This document shows positions 17,185 to 26,029 of a DNA stretch of 64,000 nt, piece after piece. Under the pieces are notes generated by a model. It was not told the origin of the DNA. It did no database searches and was given only the letters and a program-made list of their open reading frames with translations. Source of the DNA: DATMER01 sp040349255 (GTDB lineage Bacteria > Acidobacteriota > Thermoanaerobaculia > Multivoradales > UBA5704); NCBI GenBank assembly GCA_040349255.1, contig JBEQUE010000010.1:62001-126000 (forward strand), in the 5' to 3' direction. The position numbers were made by a program, and so were the translations under genes. Position 1 is the stretch's first letter, and each line of letters begins with the position of its first letter.

Positions 17185-17766
17185 ATGCGTCGCAACCAGA
17201 ATCTTCTCGACCTCTTCCTCGAGCTCCAGATCCTCGACCGGGTGCCCAGAAGCGGCTATGTCCTGCGCGGTGTCCACGATCCCGAGAGCGTGACGGAGCA
17301 CAGTTGGCACGTCCTCTTCCTGGTCTGGGCCCTGGGCAGCCGCATCGAGGGTATCGACCTCGCCCGCGCCGTCGAGATCGCTCTCGTTCATGACATCGCG
17401 GAGCTCCGGGTCGGAGACCTGCCGCGCACCGCCTCGCACTACTTTCCCGAAGGCGCCAAGAAGTCGGCCGAGCTCGCGGCCATGAGCGACGTCCTGGCCC
17501 CGCTTCCCGAGAACGCCCTCGACCGCTACCGCGAGTACCAGGACGGCGCCAGCCCCGAAGCCCGACTCGTCAAGGCCTGCGACAAGCTCCAGCTCATGCT
17601 CAAGGTCGCGGTCTACGAGCGCTGGGGCACCGGAGCGCTCGCCGAGTTCTGGGACAACCCGGACAACTTCCCGGACCTCTCCGAGTCCGGCTTCGCGCCC
17701 GTCCGCGAGCTCTTCGAGGAGCTGCGGCGCCGGCACAACGCCAACGCGCTGCACCCGGAGCCCTGA
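17185..17766 (+). CDS. HD-domain phosphohydrolase (YfbR/HDDC2-like nucleotidase)
   Basis: 193 residues from the ATG at 17185. HD-superfamily metal ligands are visible as ESVTEHSWHV (His-containing helix), HDIAELRVGD (the HD pair) and a distal Asp in KACDKLQ. The arrangement matches YfbR/HDDC2-like 5'-deoxynucleotidases, which hydrolyse deoxynucleoside monophosphates. The end is 60 bases before the CopG-type gene, so a shared transcript is possible. Confidence 0.82.
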   Translation: MRRNQNLLDLFLELQILDRVPRSGYVLRGVHDPESVTEHSWHVLFLVWALGSRIEGIDLARAVEIALVHDIAELRVGDLPRTASHYFPEGAKKSAELAAMSDVLAPLPENALDRYREYQDGASPEARLVKACDKLQLMLKVAVYERWGTGALAEFWDNPDNFPDLSESGFAPVRELFEELRRRHNANALHPEP

Positions 17767-17826
17767 GGCCAAACGTGTTCATCCGTTCTGCTAAGATGAG
17801 GGTCATTGACAGTCAGGAGGCGTCAA

Positions 17827-18048
17827 GTGCCCCAGGTGAGTGCCCGGCTTCCAGAAGAGCTCGTCGAGGAAATGGATCGGGCCGCCGGCAGACTCCAGCG
17901 TACCCGGGCGGAGTTGATTCGCCAGGCGGTCGAATACTTCCTCGACGACTTCGAAGACCTTCAGCTTGGACTGGAGCGGCTCCAGGACCCGTCGGATCCC
18001 ATTCTGGACTGGGCTGATGTCAGGCGCGAGCTACTCGGTCAGCATTAA
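17827..18048 (+). CDS. Ribbon-helix-helix antitoxin (CopG type) of a ParE-like pair
   Basis: 73 residues from a GTG at 17827 with a strong AGGAGG seven bases upstream. The N-terminal 45 residues form a ribbon-helix-helix: a beta strand (VSARLP), helix EELVEEMDRAA, the turn RLQRTRAE, and helix LIRQAVEYFL. The acidic C-terminal tail would bind the toxin. The gene overlaps the toxin start by 32 bases. Confidence 0.85.
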   Translation: MPQVSARLPEELVEEMDRAAGRLQRTRAELIRQAVEYFLDDFEDLQLGLERLQDPSDPILDWADVRRELLGQH

Positions 18049-18280
18049 GGCGAGTGCCGCGAAATCGCTGAGCCGGATTCCCAAACCGGACCGGCAGCGT
18101 CTGGTCGAGGCGATCGACCGGCTCAGCGAGGAGCCTCTTGCCGGAGGCGTCCTCAAGGGCGAGTTCTCCGGACTGCGGCGCCTCCGGGTCGGAGTCTACC
18201 GAGTCGTCTACGAGGTGGTTCACGAGACGGTCACGGTTCTGGTGGTTCGAATCGGCCACCGCCGTGAAGTCTACCGCTGA
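18017..18280 (+). CDS. RelE/ParE-family toxin
   Basis: 87 residues from the ATG at 18017, inside the antitoxin's 3' end. The fold signature is clear: KSLSRIPKPDRQRLVEAIDRL helices, then LRRLRVGVYRVVYEV strands, and the terminal RIGHRREVY, typical of RelE/ParE C-termini (IxHRxxVY). Whether it cuts mRNA or poisons gyrase cannot be told from the sequence. Confidence 0.88.
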   Translation: MSGASYSVSIKASAAKSLSRIPKPDRQRLVEAIDRLSEEPLAGGVLKGEFSGLRRLRVGVYRVVYEVVHETVTVLVVRIGHRREVYR

Positions 18281-18307
18281 CTCAAGAGCCTTCCAGCTTC
18301 GCCAGCC

Positions 18308-18919
18308 CTACTCGTCCACCTCGATCCCCCGCCGGCCCATCACCCTCTTGAGACGGTCGTAGAGGTTCTGCCCGAGGAGCGACTGCGCGGTCTCCGAGAT
18401 GTCCTTCAGGACCACGCGCAGGTCCTCGGCGCCGCTCCAGTGCTTGCGGGCGTAGGGCTCCAGGTCTCCGCCGAAGGCCTGCGACAGCACGGCCACGGCC
18501 AGGACCAGGTCGTCCAGGAAGCCCGCGCCGCCCAGGATCATCTCGGGCAGCAGGTCGGCCGGCAGGACGAAGTAGGCCAGCGCTCCGCCGATCATCGCCC
18601 GGGTGCCCCCGGGGACGTTCTTGTCCAGGGCCAGCCGGACCAGCAGGATGAAGACGTCCGGCACCAGCAGCAGCGCGCGGACCGCGCCGTCGCCCAGCTT
18701 GCCGCCCCGCTTCTCCACCGCGTGGATGATCCGCTCGCGCAACCGGTCGTAGAACGACAGGAGGCCCTTGCTCGGCAGCTCCTCGTCGCTCGCGAAGGCA
18801 TATTCGGAGTCGCGCTCGGCGCGCGCCGAGTCGAAATTCTCCAGGTCTTCCGCCACCGCCGTGGACAGCTCGTCCGACAGCGGGCGGCTCAGGGGCTCTT
18901 TGGTGGTCTCGTCGGCCAT
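18308..18919 (-). CDS. YkvA-like DUF1232 membrane protein
   Basis: 203 residues from the ATG at 18919, chosen because GGGAG lies just upstream. A long acidic N-terminus (about 1-55) leads to a DUF1232-like hydrophobic core with LAYFVLPADLLPE (about residues 125-140) and GFLDDLVLAVAVL. Function of the family is unknown. It is 52 bases downstream of the UbiA gene on the same strand and might be the last gene of that operon. Confidence 0.75.
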   Translation of the reverse strand: MADETTKEPLSRPLSDELSTAVAEDLENFDSARAERDSEYAFASDEELPSKGLLSFYDRLRERIIHAVEKRGGKLGDGAVRALLLVPDVFILLVRLALDKNVPGGTRAMIGGALAYFVLPADLLPEMILGGAGFLDDLVLAVAVLSQAFGGDLEPYARKHWSGAEDLRVVLKDISETAQSLLGQNLYDRLKRVMGRRGIEVDE

Positions 18920-18971
18920 GGTTCTCCCTTCACGCGGTATCCCGTTCAAAATCCGTTCAAGCCGCGTGCCA

Positions 18972-19967
18972 CTAGAGAATATACGCCAGGGCGAACCCCA
19001 CCTGACCCGCCATCATGATCAGGTACATGTGCTTCCACGAAGGGTGGTTCTCCGTCTCCGTCAGCGAGTTCGGGTCGCGCAGCAGAAGATAGACGGTGTA
19101 GAGACCCCAGACCGTGAACAGCACGCCGAGCGCCACCAGGAGCCACGGGTTGCCGGTCAGAATGGCATGTTCCGGGTTCTGCGGGTCCTTCACAAAGGCC
19201 CCCAGCGGCATCAGCAGCCACGGGAACACGAAGAACGGACTGATCATCAGCGCCGATTTCTTCACTCCGTAGAGGATCGGCAGCGTCTTGCAGCCGCCGG
19301 CCCGGTCGCCCTCCATGTCCGCGAAGTCCTTCGTGGACGCCGCGCCGAGGAGATAAAGGCCGAAGATCGAGCCGATGAACCACGGCTCGGTGTAGCCGAT
19401 CCCCGCCACCATGGCCCAGCCCGCCACCTTGAGCAGCACGCCGCGCGGCACCGCGATCGTGAAGTTCGCCAGCATCCCGCGGATCTTCGTCCGGCCCAGC
19501 TCCGGCGCCGAGTAGACGAAGGTCGCGATCATCCCGGCCAGGTAGATGAAGAAGGTCGCGTGCTCCGACACCGGCGCGGTCAGCTTCTGCCCCAGGGTGT
19601 CGTACGGGTGCGGCACCACGAGCCAGGTCGGGATGAGCGCCAGCGCGTAGAGGATCCAGCTCAGCACCCAGACCTCGCGCACCGACAGCTCGCCGGTCAC
19701 CAGCGGCCGGGTCGGCTTGTTCACCCGGTCGATCTCCAGGTCGTAGATCTGGTTGATCGCGTTCGACGCCGCGTTCATGAAGCTGGCGCAGAGCGAGCCC
19801 AGGATGACCGTGAGGATGACGGAGAGCGTGATCTGCCGGTTCGGGTCCGGGTTGTGGACCGAGCCGAAGGCGCAGATCGCGCCCGAGACGATGCCGAGCA
19901 GCGGCGGCAGCAGGGTGAACGGCCGGACGAGCTGCAGGTAGAGGCTGGTTTTTGATCGGGTGGTCAT
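18972..19967 (-). CDS. UbiA-superfamily prenyltransferase
   Basis: 331 residues with 8-9 membrane helices. Both Asp-rich diphosphate/Mg motifs of UbiA enzymes are present: NQIYDLEIDRVNKPTRP (about 68-84) and DFADMEGD (about 195-202). It should transfer a prenyl diphosphate to an acceptor at the membrane; similarity is to the DGGGP synthase/ChlG-like branch, but the acceptor cannot be decided. The ATG overlaps the stop of the VTE5-VTE6-like fusion (ATGA), so the kinase that would supply its prenyl diphosphate is translationally coupled to it. Confidence 0.85.
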   Translation of the reverse strand: MTTRSKTSLYLQLVRPFTLLPPLLGIVSGAICAFGSVHNPDPNRQITLSVILTVILGSLCASFMNAASNAINQIYDLEIDRVNKPTRPLVTGELSVREVWVLSWILYALALIPTWLVVPHPYDTLGQKLTAPVSEHATFFIYLAGMIATFVYSAPELGRTKIRGMLANFTIAVPRGVLLKVAGWAMVAGIGYTEPWFIGSIFGLYLLGAASTKDFADMEGDRAGGCKTLPILYGVKKSALMISPFFVFPWLLMPLGAFVKDPQNPEHAILTGNPWLLVALGVLFTVWGLYTVYLLLRDPNSLTETENHPSWKHMYLIMMAGQVGFALAYIL

Positions 19968-21313
19968 ACGATCCAGGGGGTGAAGATCACCGCGACGAGC
20001 GCGCCGACCAGGGTGTTGAGGAAGTTCAGCGCCTCGTTGTCGAGGAGCTGGCGCTTTTCGAGCGCCGCGCCCACGAGGCTCTCGAAGGTGGTGCCCACGA
20101 AGGCCGCCACCACGATCGGCAGCACGCCGATCCACGGATAGAGCCCGACCAGCGCGCCGAGCCCGGCGATCACGGCAGAGGCGATCACGCCGGCCAGCGT
20201 CCCCTCGACCGACACCGCGCCCTCGGTGCCGCGCGGCACCGGCTTGAAGTTGGTCAGGAGGAACGTGCGCCGGCCGAGCACCTGGCCGATCTCGCTCGAC
20301 GAGGTGTCCGCCGCGGCTGTGGCGAAGGCGCCGGCGAAGGCCATGCCGAAGAGGACCGGGTGATCGGTCAGAGCGGCGAACACCGCGCAGGCCGTGGCCA
20401 CGCCGGCATTGGCGAGCGCGTGGCGGGCCCCGCGCCGGCCGCCCCCCTCCTGCGCGATCTTCGCCGCGGCCTTGCTCTTGTAGCCGAACTTGGTGCAGGC
20501 GCTGCCGATCACGAAGAAGGAGAGGAGCAGCAGGTAGCCGCGCCAGTCCAGGAAGGCGTAGATCGTGAACCCGACCAGGAAGCCCACCACCACGCCGGAC
20601 GTGTCGACCGTCCTCGCCTTGAAGGCCGCGCCGGCCAGCGCCGCGTTGACGACCACGGCCATCAGCAGCCGGAAGGCGAGACCGTCGGTCGCCAGGAACG
20701 GGCCCCAGTGACCCTGGGTCAGCACCAGGCCGAGCAGGAAGAGGCCCGAGACGAGCGGCACGCCGATGTTGTCGTCGAGCCCCTGCGGCAGCGATTCGAG
20801 CGCCGCCGCCACCAGCGCCGCGGCGAACGCGACGGCGAAGGCAAAGGGCCATGAGTATTCGCCAGGCGTCCAGCGAGCGGTCCACACCAGGAGCGCCGCC
20901 GCTGCGAAGCCTCCGAAGAAGACATAGGCGAGGCTGCCCATCCAGCTCTTCCTCGGGTTCCACGGCAGCTTGCGGCGGCCGAGCGTCATGCCCGCGACCG
21001 AGGCCATGCCGTCGCCGAACGCCAGGATGCCCCAGGTGGCCGCGGCCACCTCCAGCTTCTTGAAGAAGACCAGGATGAGGATGAGCACGGCGAGCGGGTA
21101 GAGCACGATGCCGAGCGAGGAGCCGGCGGCGTGCTCGTGGTCGCGATAGAGGCGCCGGCCGCCGATGCGCGGAAACAGGAACAGGTTGAAGGCCAGCGCC
21201 GAGGCCGCCAGCACCGCGGACCACAGCGGACCGAGCCAGCCGACCGCGAAGGCGAACAGCCCCATGCTCATGTGGGTCACCTTGCGCAGCAGCTCGTTGC
21301 CGGTCAGCGCCAT
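19964..21313 (-). CDS. Fused prenol kinase / prenyl-phosphate kinase (VTE5-VTE6 type)
   Basis: 449 residues, all membrane. The N-terminal half (about 1-210) resembles CTP-dependent dolichol/phytol kinases (SEC59/VTE5): KVTHMSMGLFAFAVGW, then FGDGMASVAG and LPWNPRKSWMGSLAY. The C-terminal half (about 220-449) is DUF92/TMEM19, the family of plant VTE6 (phytyl-phosphate kinase): GVVVGFLVGF, KFGYKSKAAAK, AADTSSSEIGQVLG, SVEGTLAGVIAS. Together the halves would convert a prenol to prenyl phosphate and then diphosphate. The start overlaps the reductase gene and the end overlaps the UbiA gene. Substrate chain length is unknown. Confidence 0.8.
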   Translation of the reverse strand: MALTGNELLRKVTHMSMGLFAFAVGWLGPLWSAVLAASALAFNLFLFPRIGGRRLYRDHEHAAGSSLGIVLYPLAVLILILVFFKKLEVAAATWGILAFGDGMASVAGMTLGRRKLPWNPRKSWMGSLAYVFFGGFAAAALLVWTARWTPGEYSWPFAFAVAFAAALVAAALESLPQGLDDNIGVPLVSGLFLLGLVLTQGHWGPFLATDGLAFRLLMAVVVNAALAGAAFKARTVDTSGVVVGFLVGFTIYAFLDWRGYLLLLSFFVIGSACTKFGYKSKAAAKIAQEGGGRRGARHALANAGVATACAVFAALTDHPVLFGMAFAGAFATAAADTSSSEIGQVLGRRTFLLTNFKPVPRGTEGAVSVEGTLAGVIASAVIAGLGALVGLYPWIGVLPIVVAAFVGTTFESLVGAALEKRQLLDNEALNFLNTLVGALVAVIFTPWIV

Positions 21314-22311
21314 TGGCCGCTCTCCTTGAGCCAGGCCAGCGTCTCGGCGAGCCCCTGCGCGAACGGCCGCGGGGCGTAGCCCAGCTCCCGCTCGGCGCGG
21401 TCCGAGCAATAGGCCCAGTCGTGCCGGTAGATCTCCACCAGGTCCGGGGTGAGCTTCGGCGTGCCGCCGGTGAGACGCGCCCAGCCCTTCTGCAGCGCGC
21501 CGGCCGTCTTCGCGACCCCGTCCGGGATGCGCCGCTTCGGCACGGGCACGCCGGTCTGCTTCTCGACCAGGGCGTAGAAGTCGCCGAGCCGCACGTTCTC
21601 GCCGCCGAGCACGTAGCGCCCGCCGGCCGGAGCCTTTTCGAGCGCGAGCGCCACGCCGCGTGCCACGTCGCCGACGAAGGCGTAGTTCCAGCGCCGGTCC
21701 GGCGAGCCGATCAGGCCCGGCAGCTTCCGGCGGATGAGGTCGAGGATGTGATGGACGACGATGTTGCCCTCGGTCATCTCGCCCGGACCGTAGATGACGC
21801 CCGGGTAGACCACGTTGAGCGGCGCGCCTTCCGCGATCGCCCGGCGGGCGCGGCGGTCGGCGAGCGCCTTGGTGCGCTCGTAGTCGTTGATCCAGTTCCG
21901 ATCCTGAATGTCGGCCGTCTCGTCGAGCAGGCCGCCCGGGCCTTTCTCCGTCGGGCCGAGCGCGATGAAGCTGGAGACGTAGACCACCTTGGAGACCGAG
22001 CCGGACTCCTCGGCGGCGCGCAGGACGTTCTCGAGGCCGCCCAGGTTGATGCGGTCGAAGTCGGCCGGCGGCGCCAGGATCTTGACCAATGCTGCGGCGT
22101 GGACGACGGCGTCGCAGCCGGCCGCGGCCCGGTCCAGGCTGGCGCGGTCGGTGACGTCGCCCTGCGCGAAGTCGATGATCGCCGGGGGGGCCGGGAAGCG
22201 CTCGCGGGATGCCGTGGGCCGGACGAGGAGGCGCACCTCGTGCTTCTGCGCGAGCTCGGAGACGATACGCCGCCCGAGGAATCCGGTGCCGCCGGTGACG
22301 AGGACCTTCAT
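21304..22311 (-). CDS. NAD(P)-dependent epimerase/reductase, farnesol-dehydrogenase-like
   Basis: 335 residues. Rossmann motif TGGTGFLG at about 7-14 and the extended-SDR catalytic YERTK (about 145-149). Stretches such as VVYVSSFIALGPT, NVVYPGVIYGPG and AERELGYAPRP match the dihydroflavonol-reductase-like group that includes plant farnesol dehydrogenase (FLDH) and bacterial HpnA. Given the coupled prenol kinase and prenyltransferase genes, oxidation or reduction of a prenol/prenal is the favoured role; a sugar or hopanoid-linked role is the alternative. Confidence 0.8.
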   Translation of the reverse strand: MKVLVTGGTGFLGRRIVSELAQKHEVRLLVRPTASRERFPAPPAIIDFAQGDVTDRASLDRAAAGCDAVVHAAALVKILAPPADFDRINLGGLENVLRAAEESGSVSKVVYVSSFIALGPTEKGPGGLLDETADIQDRNWINDYERTKALADRRARRAIAEGAPLNVVYPGVIYGPGEMTEGNIVVHHILDLIRRKLPGLIGSPDRRWNYAFVGDVARGVALALEKAPAGGRYVLGGENVRLGDFYALVEKQTGVPVPKRRIPDGVAKTAGALQKGWARLTGGTPKLTPDLVEIYRHDWAYCSDRAERELGYAPRPFAQGLAETLAWLKESGQWR

Positions 22312-22326
22312 GATGGACTGCGGAGT

Positions 22327-23268
22327 TTAGCAGGCCCGGGCCTGCGCTTGGGCCTGAAGGTCTCTCCAGAGGTCGAGGAGCGCCTCGTCGAGCGTCCGCC
22401 GCGGCTCCCAGCCCAGGCGGCGCAGACGGTGGGAGTCGCCGAGCAGGAGAGGGAGGTCCACCGGCCGCATCCGCTCGGCCTCCTGGCGCACCTCGGCGCG
22501 CACGCCGGAGACGGCCATGAGCCGCTCCAGCGCCTCGGCGATCGAGGAGGCCCGGCCGCCCGCGATGTTGTAGACGTGGCCGGGATGGCCCCGTTCGGCC
22601 AGGACGCGGAAGGCCTCGGCGCCGTCGTCCACGTGGACGAAGTCGCGCCGCGCCGAGAGGTTGCCGACCCGGAGGACCGGCTCGGTTGTTCCCGAATTAT
22701 CGCCGGCAATACTGGCGATACTGGCGAGCTGAGCGGCGAAGGACGGCATGGCAAACGTCGGCGTCTGCCCCGGTCCGATCAGGTTGAAAGACCGGGCCAC
22801 GACCGCGCCGCGCTGGAGCGCGAGCCGCTCGGCCGCGGCTTTCGTGAGGGCGTAGGGGCTGCGCGGATCGACCGGCCTCTCCTCGGAGATCGGCTGCTCG
22901 TCCTCGGGCACCGGACCGTAGACCTCGGCGCTCGACGCGACCACGACCGGCCGCCCGCCCGCGGCGTCGAGGAGGTTCTCGGTGCCGATCACGTTGACCT
23001 GGAAGTATTCGCCGGGCCTCTTCCAGGACTCGCCCACGTGGGAAAGGCCGGCGAGGTTGACGATCGCGTCGGGCGAGGACAGGCGGACCGCCTTCTCCAG
23101 CGAGGCCGGATCGAGCAGGTCCGCGTGGTACAGGTCGACGCCTTCCTCCAGATTCGGCCGCGGCGTGCTTTCGAGCCACGTGCCGCTCACCCGGTGCCCG
23201 GTTTCGAGCAGGTGCCGGGCGAGCCGCGGGCCGACGAAGCCCCCTATACCGGTGATGAGGACGTGCAT
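22327..23268 (-). CDS. rmd: GDP-6-deoxy-D-mannose reductase-like SDR
   Basis: 313 residues. Extended SDR with GIGGFVGPRLARHL at the NAD(P) site, SSAEVYG and SPYALTK (Tyr/Lys pair), and DFVHVDDGAEAF. It follows gmd by 11 bases, which supports reduction of the GDP-4-keto-6-deoxymannose made by Gmd to GDP-D-rhamnose; dTDP or UDP sugar substrates are possible alternatives. The gene ends 15 bases before the FLDH-like gene. Confidence 0.75.
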   Translation of the reverse strand: MHVLITGIGGFVGPRLARHLLETGHRVSGTWLESTPRPNLEEGVDLYHADLLDPASLEKAVRLSSPDAIVNLAGLSHVGESWKRPGEYFQVNVIGTENLLDAAGGRPVVVASSAEVYGPVPEDEQPISEERPVDPRSPYALTKAAAERLALQRGAVVARSFNLIGPGQTPTFAMPSFAAQLASIASIAGDNSGTTEPVLRVGNLSARRDFVHVDDGAEAFRVLAERGHPGHVYNIAGGRASSIAEALERLMAVSGVRAEVRQEAERMRPVDLPLLLGDSHRLRRLGWEPRRTLDEALLDLWRDLQAQAQARAC

Positions 23269-23279
23269 GGCGCCGGGAA

Positions 23280-24254
23280 TCAGCTCGCCTGGCGGCGGGC
23301 CAGGGTCTGCCGCCAGTAGTCGAGCAGGTCGTTGAGCGTCTGCTCGAACGGGATGCGCGGCTCCCAGCCGGTGTCGGCCTTGAACTTCGAGGCGTCGCCG
23401 ATCAGGATCTCGACGTCGGACGGCCGCAGGCGCTCCGGATCGACCTCGATCTTCACGTCCAGGCCGGAGATCTCGATTAGCCGGCTGAGCATCTCGCTGA
23501 TGCGGATGCCGTTGCCCGTGGCGATGTTGTAAACCTCGCCGGGTTTGGCCTTGGTGACCGCGAGCCAGTAGGCGCGGACCATGTCGCGCACGTCCGTGAA
23601 GTCGCGGATGGCCTCGATGTTGCCCACCCGGATCACCGGGTCCTGGAGGCCGAGACCGATCGCCGCCACCTGGCTGCAGAAGTTCGAGGTCACGAACACC
23701 TGACCGCGGCGCGGACCGGTGTGGTTGAAGCCGCGGGTGCGGACCACCTTGAGGCCGTAGCTCTGGAAGTACTGGTAGCCGAGGTAGTCCTGCGCCACCT
23801 TGGAGACCGCGTACGGCGACAGCGGGCGCAGCGGGTTGGTCTCCTTGATCGGCGTCTCGTCGGGCAGGACGAGGCCGTACTCCTCGCTGGAGCAGGCGAT
23901 CTGCACGACCGGGTCGATGCGCAGGGCGCGGATGGCCTCGAACAGGTTGGTCTGGCCGGCCACGTTCGTGGTCAGCGTCTCGTTCGGCGCCGTCCAGCTC
24001 GACGGCACGAAGCTCTGGGCCGCGAGGTGGAAGATGACATCCGGCCGCGACTTGTCGAGCGCGGCGTGCATGGAGGTGTAGTCCCGCAGGTCGGCCTCCA
24101 GGAGCCGGATGCGCGAGCGCAGGTGCTCGACGTTGTCCATGCGGCTGCGCCAGCGGTAGGTTCCGAACACCTCCACGTCGGGGTGCTCGTTCAGCAGGTA
24201 CTCCGCCAGGTGCGACCCGGCGAAACCCGTGATTCCGGTGATCAGGGCCCTCAT
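23280..24254 (-). CDS. gmd: GDP-mannose 4,6-dehydratase
   Basis: 324 residues. Extended SDR with TGITGFAGSHLAEYLL (about 6-21), SSEEYG with the catalytic Glu, SPYAVSK with Tyr/Lys, and GFNHTGPRRGQVFVTSN, the stretch typical of bacterial GDP-mannose 4,6-dehydratases. Produces GDP-4-keto-6-deoxy-D-mannose from GDP-mannose. The start overlaps the rmlD stop (ATGA). Confidence 0.87.
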   Translation of the reverse strand: MRALITGITGFAGSHLAEYLLNEHPDVEVFGTYRWRSRMDNVEHLRSRIRLLEADLRDYTSMHAALDKSRPDVIFHLAAQSFVPSSWTAPNETLTTNVAGQTNLFEAIRALRIDPVVQIACSSEEYGLVLPDETPIKETNPLRPLSPYAVSKVAQDYLGYQYFQSYGLKVVRTRGFNHTGPRRGQVFVTSNFCSQVAAIGLGLQDPVIRVGNIEAIRDFTDVRDMVRAYWLAVTKAKPGEVYNIATGNGIRISEMLSRLIEISGLDVKIEVDPERLRPSDVEILIGDASKFKADTGWEPRIPFEQTLNDLLDYWRQTLARRQAS

Positions 24255-25132
24255 CTGACTTCCTTTCTCTCCTTGCGCGATGACCGCAGAAGTGCAAGAT
24301 AATCGACCAGGCCCCAGCCCCAGGGCTCGACGCGGCGGCCGATGGCCTCCTCGAAGCGCGCGACGTCCAGGACCGAGAAGGCCGGACGCGGGGCGGGGCG
24401 CGGGAATTCGTTCGTGGTGACCGGCACGACCTCGGGGATGCGCCGGGTGCCGGACCACAGGCCGGCGATCTCGGACGCGAACTCGTACCAGGAGACGGGC
24501 TCGCGGTTGCGGTAGTGGACGATGCCGCGGACGTCCTCGGCGGCCAGGTCGAGGACGGCGCGCGCCAGGAACAGCGTATAGGTGGGCGCACCCTGCTGGT
24601 CGCGGACGACCCGCAGCGGCTTGCCCTCCTCGATCAGGCGAACGATGGTGGCCACGAAGTTCGGGCCGCCCGGGCCGAACAGCCAGCTCGTGCGCACGAC
24701 GGTCGAGCGGTCGTGGGCCAGGACGCGGCGCTCGCCGTCGAGCTTGCTCTGGCCGTAGACCGACAGCGGACCGGTCGGATCGTCCTCGCGATACGGCACA
24801 TCTCCCTGCCCGTCGAATACGTAGTCCGTGGAGACGTGGACGATCCGCGCGCCCACCGACCGCGCCGCCGCGATCACGTTGTCCACGGCCTCGCCGTTGA
24901 TCGCGAAGGCCGGCTCGCGGCCTTCTCCTTCGCAGGCGTCCACCTTGGTGTAGGCCGCGCAGTTGACGACCAGCTCCGGTCGGAACGCGTCCGCCCAGTA
25001 GAGCAGCCGGTCGCGGTCGCGGATGTCGGCCTGCGCATGGGAAAGGCCGAGCACGGGCATGGAGCGGGAGCGGGCCTCGGCCACCATGGCTCGGCCCAGC
25101 ATGCCCGTCCCGCCGAGGACGAGCGTTCTCAT
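24251..25132 (-). CDS. rmlD: dTDP-4-dehydrorhamnose reductase
   Basis: 293 residues. GGTGMLGRAM near the N-terminus, HVSTDYVFDGQ, SVYGQSKLDGE (YxxxK) and RTSWLFGPGGPNFV are the standard RmlD landmarks. Catalyses the last step of dTDP-L-rhamnose synthesis. It is the first gene of the minus-strand unit running to the UbiA gene; rmlA lies separately at 28942-30021, and rmlB/rmlC are not in the window. Confidence 0.93.
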   Translation of the reverse strand: MRTLVLGGTGMLGRAMVAEARSRSMPVLGLSHAQADIRDRDRLLYWADAFRPELVVNCAAYTKVDACEGEGREPAFAINGEAVDNVIAAARSVGARIVHVSTDYVFDGQGDVPYREDDPTGPLSVYGQSKLDGERRVLAHDRSTVVRTSWLFGPGGPNFVATIVRLIEEGKPLRVVRDQQGAPTYTLFLARAVLDLAAEDVRGIVHYRNREPVSWYEFASEIAGLWSGTRRIPEVVPVTTNEFPRPAPRPAFSVLDVARFEEAIGRRVEPWGWGLVDYLALLRSSRKERKEVR

Positions 25133-25237
25133 GGGATTGATCTCATCAGGGTTGAAACCGGTCCAGACGGTCCTTCAGCGGCCCGCATTGTATGCGGAGA
25201 GACCCGGTTTGGCGACACCCGGTCTCCGGGTTGCGGT

Positions 25238-26029
25238 TCAGCCGCGTCCGCGGAGGCGGTCGAGCTCGGCCTGCAGGCTTGCGTTTTCGGCCTCGACCGC
25301 CTTGCGGGCTTCGACCGCTGCCCGCGCAAGGTCCTTCTCTTCCTGCCGGGTCAGGAGAGGCTTGCCCGAAGGGTGCTCGGACATCCGAACGCGGTTGCCA
25401 TCCGGAGTGACCTGGAACCAGAGGCCGGTCGTCTCGGAGAGCAGGCGCCCCTCCTCATCCGGCTCGATCGGCTGGTATCCCGAGGGGCCCAGCCGGTAGC
25501 CGAGAAGCCGGTAGCGGCGATCCCGGCGCTGGCAGTCGGCGATCAGGTACTCGGGGATCCCGACCCGCCGATAGAGGGCGACCTTGTCTTCCAGGTCGGT
25601 CTTGCGGATGCGGGAGGACAAGGGCGAAACCACCTCGATCACGAGACAGGGACGGACGCCTTGCGCGGCGACGTCGAAGCTCTCTCGGTCGGCCTCCTTG
25701 TCGCGCACGCCGCGGATCACCGAGACGTCGGGGGACGGCTGGTCCAGCCCTGGACCGAACAGGAACTTGAGATCGAACGTGACCAGCACGTCCGGGACCG
25801 GCTGGAAGAAGTCGTCCAGCAGATCGGCGATCTGGCGTGCGGTGTCGCCGTGACGTTTTCCCTGGGACATGTGGTCGCCGACCTGGGGGTTCAGGAACAG
25901 CTCGGGAGTCAGGGGCATCACGACCAGCTCCATCCGGCCACCGGGACGTTCCACCCAACGCTCCAAGGTGATCCCCGGCTCCTCGTCGAGGAGCTCGTGT
26001 TCGATCGGCTTGCGGACAGGTTCAGCCAT
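25238..26029 (-). CDS. Uma2-family (DUF820) restriction-endonuclease-like protein, copy 1
   Basis: 263 residues from the ATG at 26029. PD-(D/E)xK-like fold with PSPDVSVIRG, then CLVIEVVSPLS and KVALYRRVGIPEYLIAD; the Glu and Lys in these stretches are the presumed catalytic set. A coiled coil (VEARKAVEAENASLQAELDRL) ends the protein. Uma2 genes are commonly multi-copy and linked to mobile DNA, with no settled function. Nearly identical in length and sequence to the copy at 28055-28846, including about 85 bases upstream of the start. Confidence 0.82.
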   Translation of the reverse strand: MAEPVRKPIEHELLDEEPGITLERWVERPGGRMELVVMPLTPELFLNPQVGDHMSQGKRHGDTARQIADLLDDFFQPVPDVLVTFDLKFLFGPGLDQPSPDVSVIRGVRDKEADRESFDVAAQGVRPCLVIEVVSPLSSRIRKTDLEDKVALYRRVGIPEYLIADCQRRDRRYRLLGYRLGPSGYQPIEPDEEGRLLSETTGLWFQVTPDGNRVRMSEHPSGKPLLTRQEEKDLARAAVEARKAVEAENASLQAELDRLRGRG

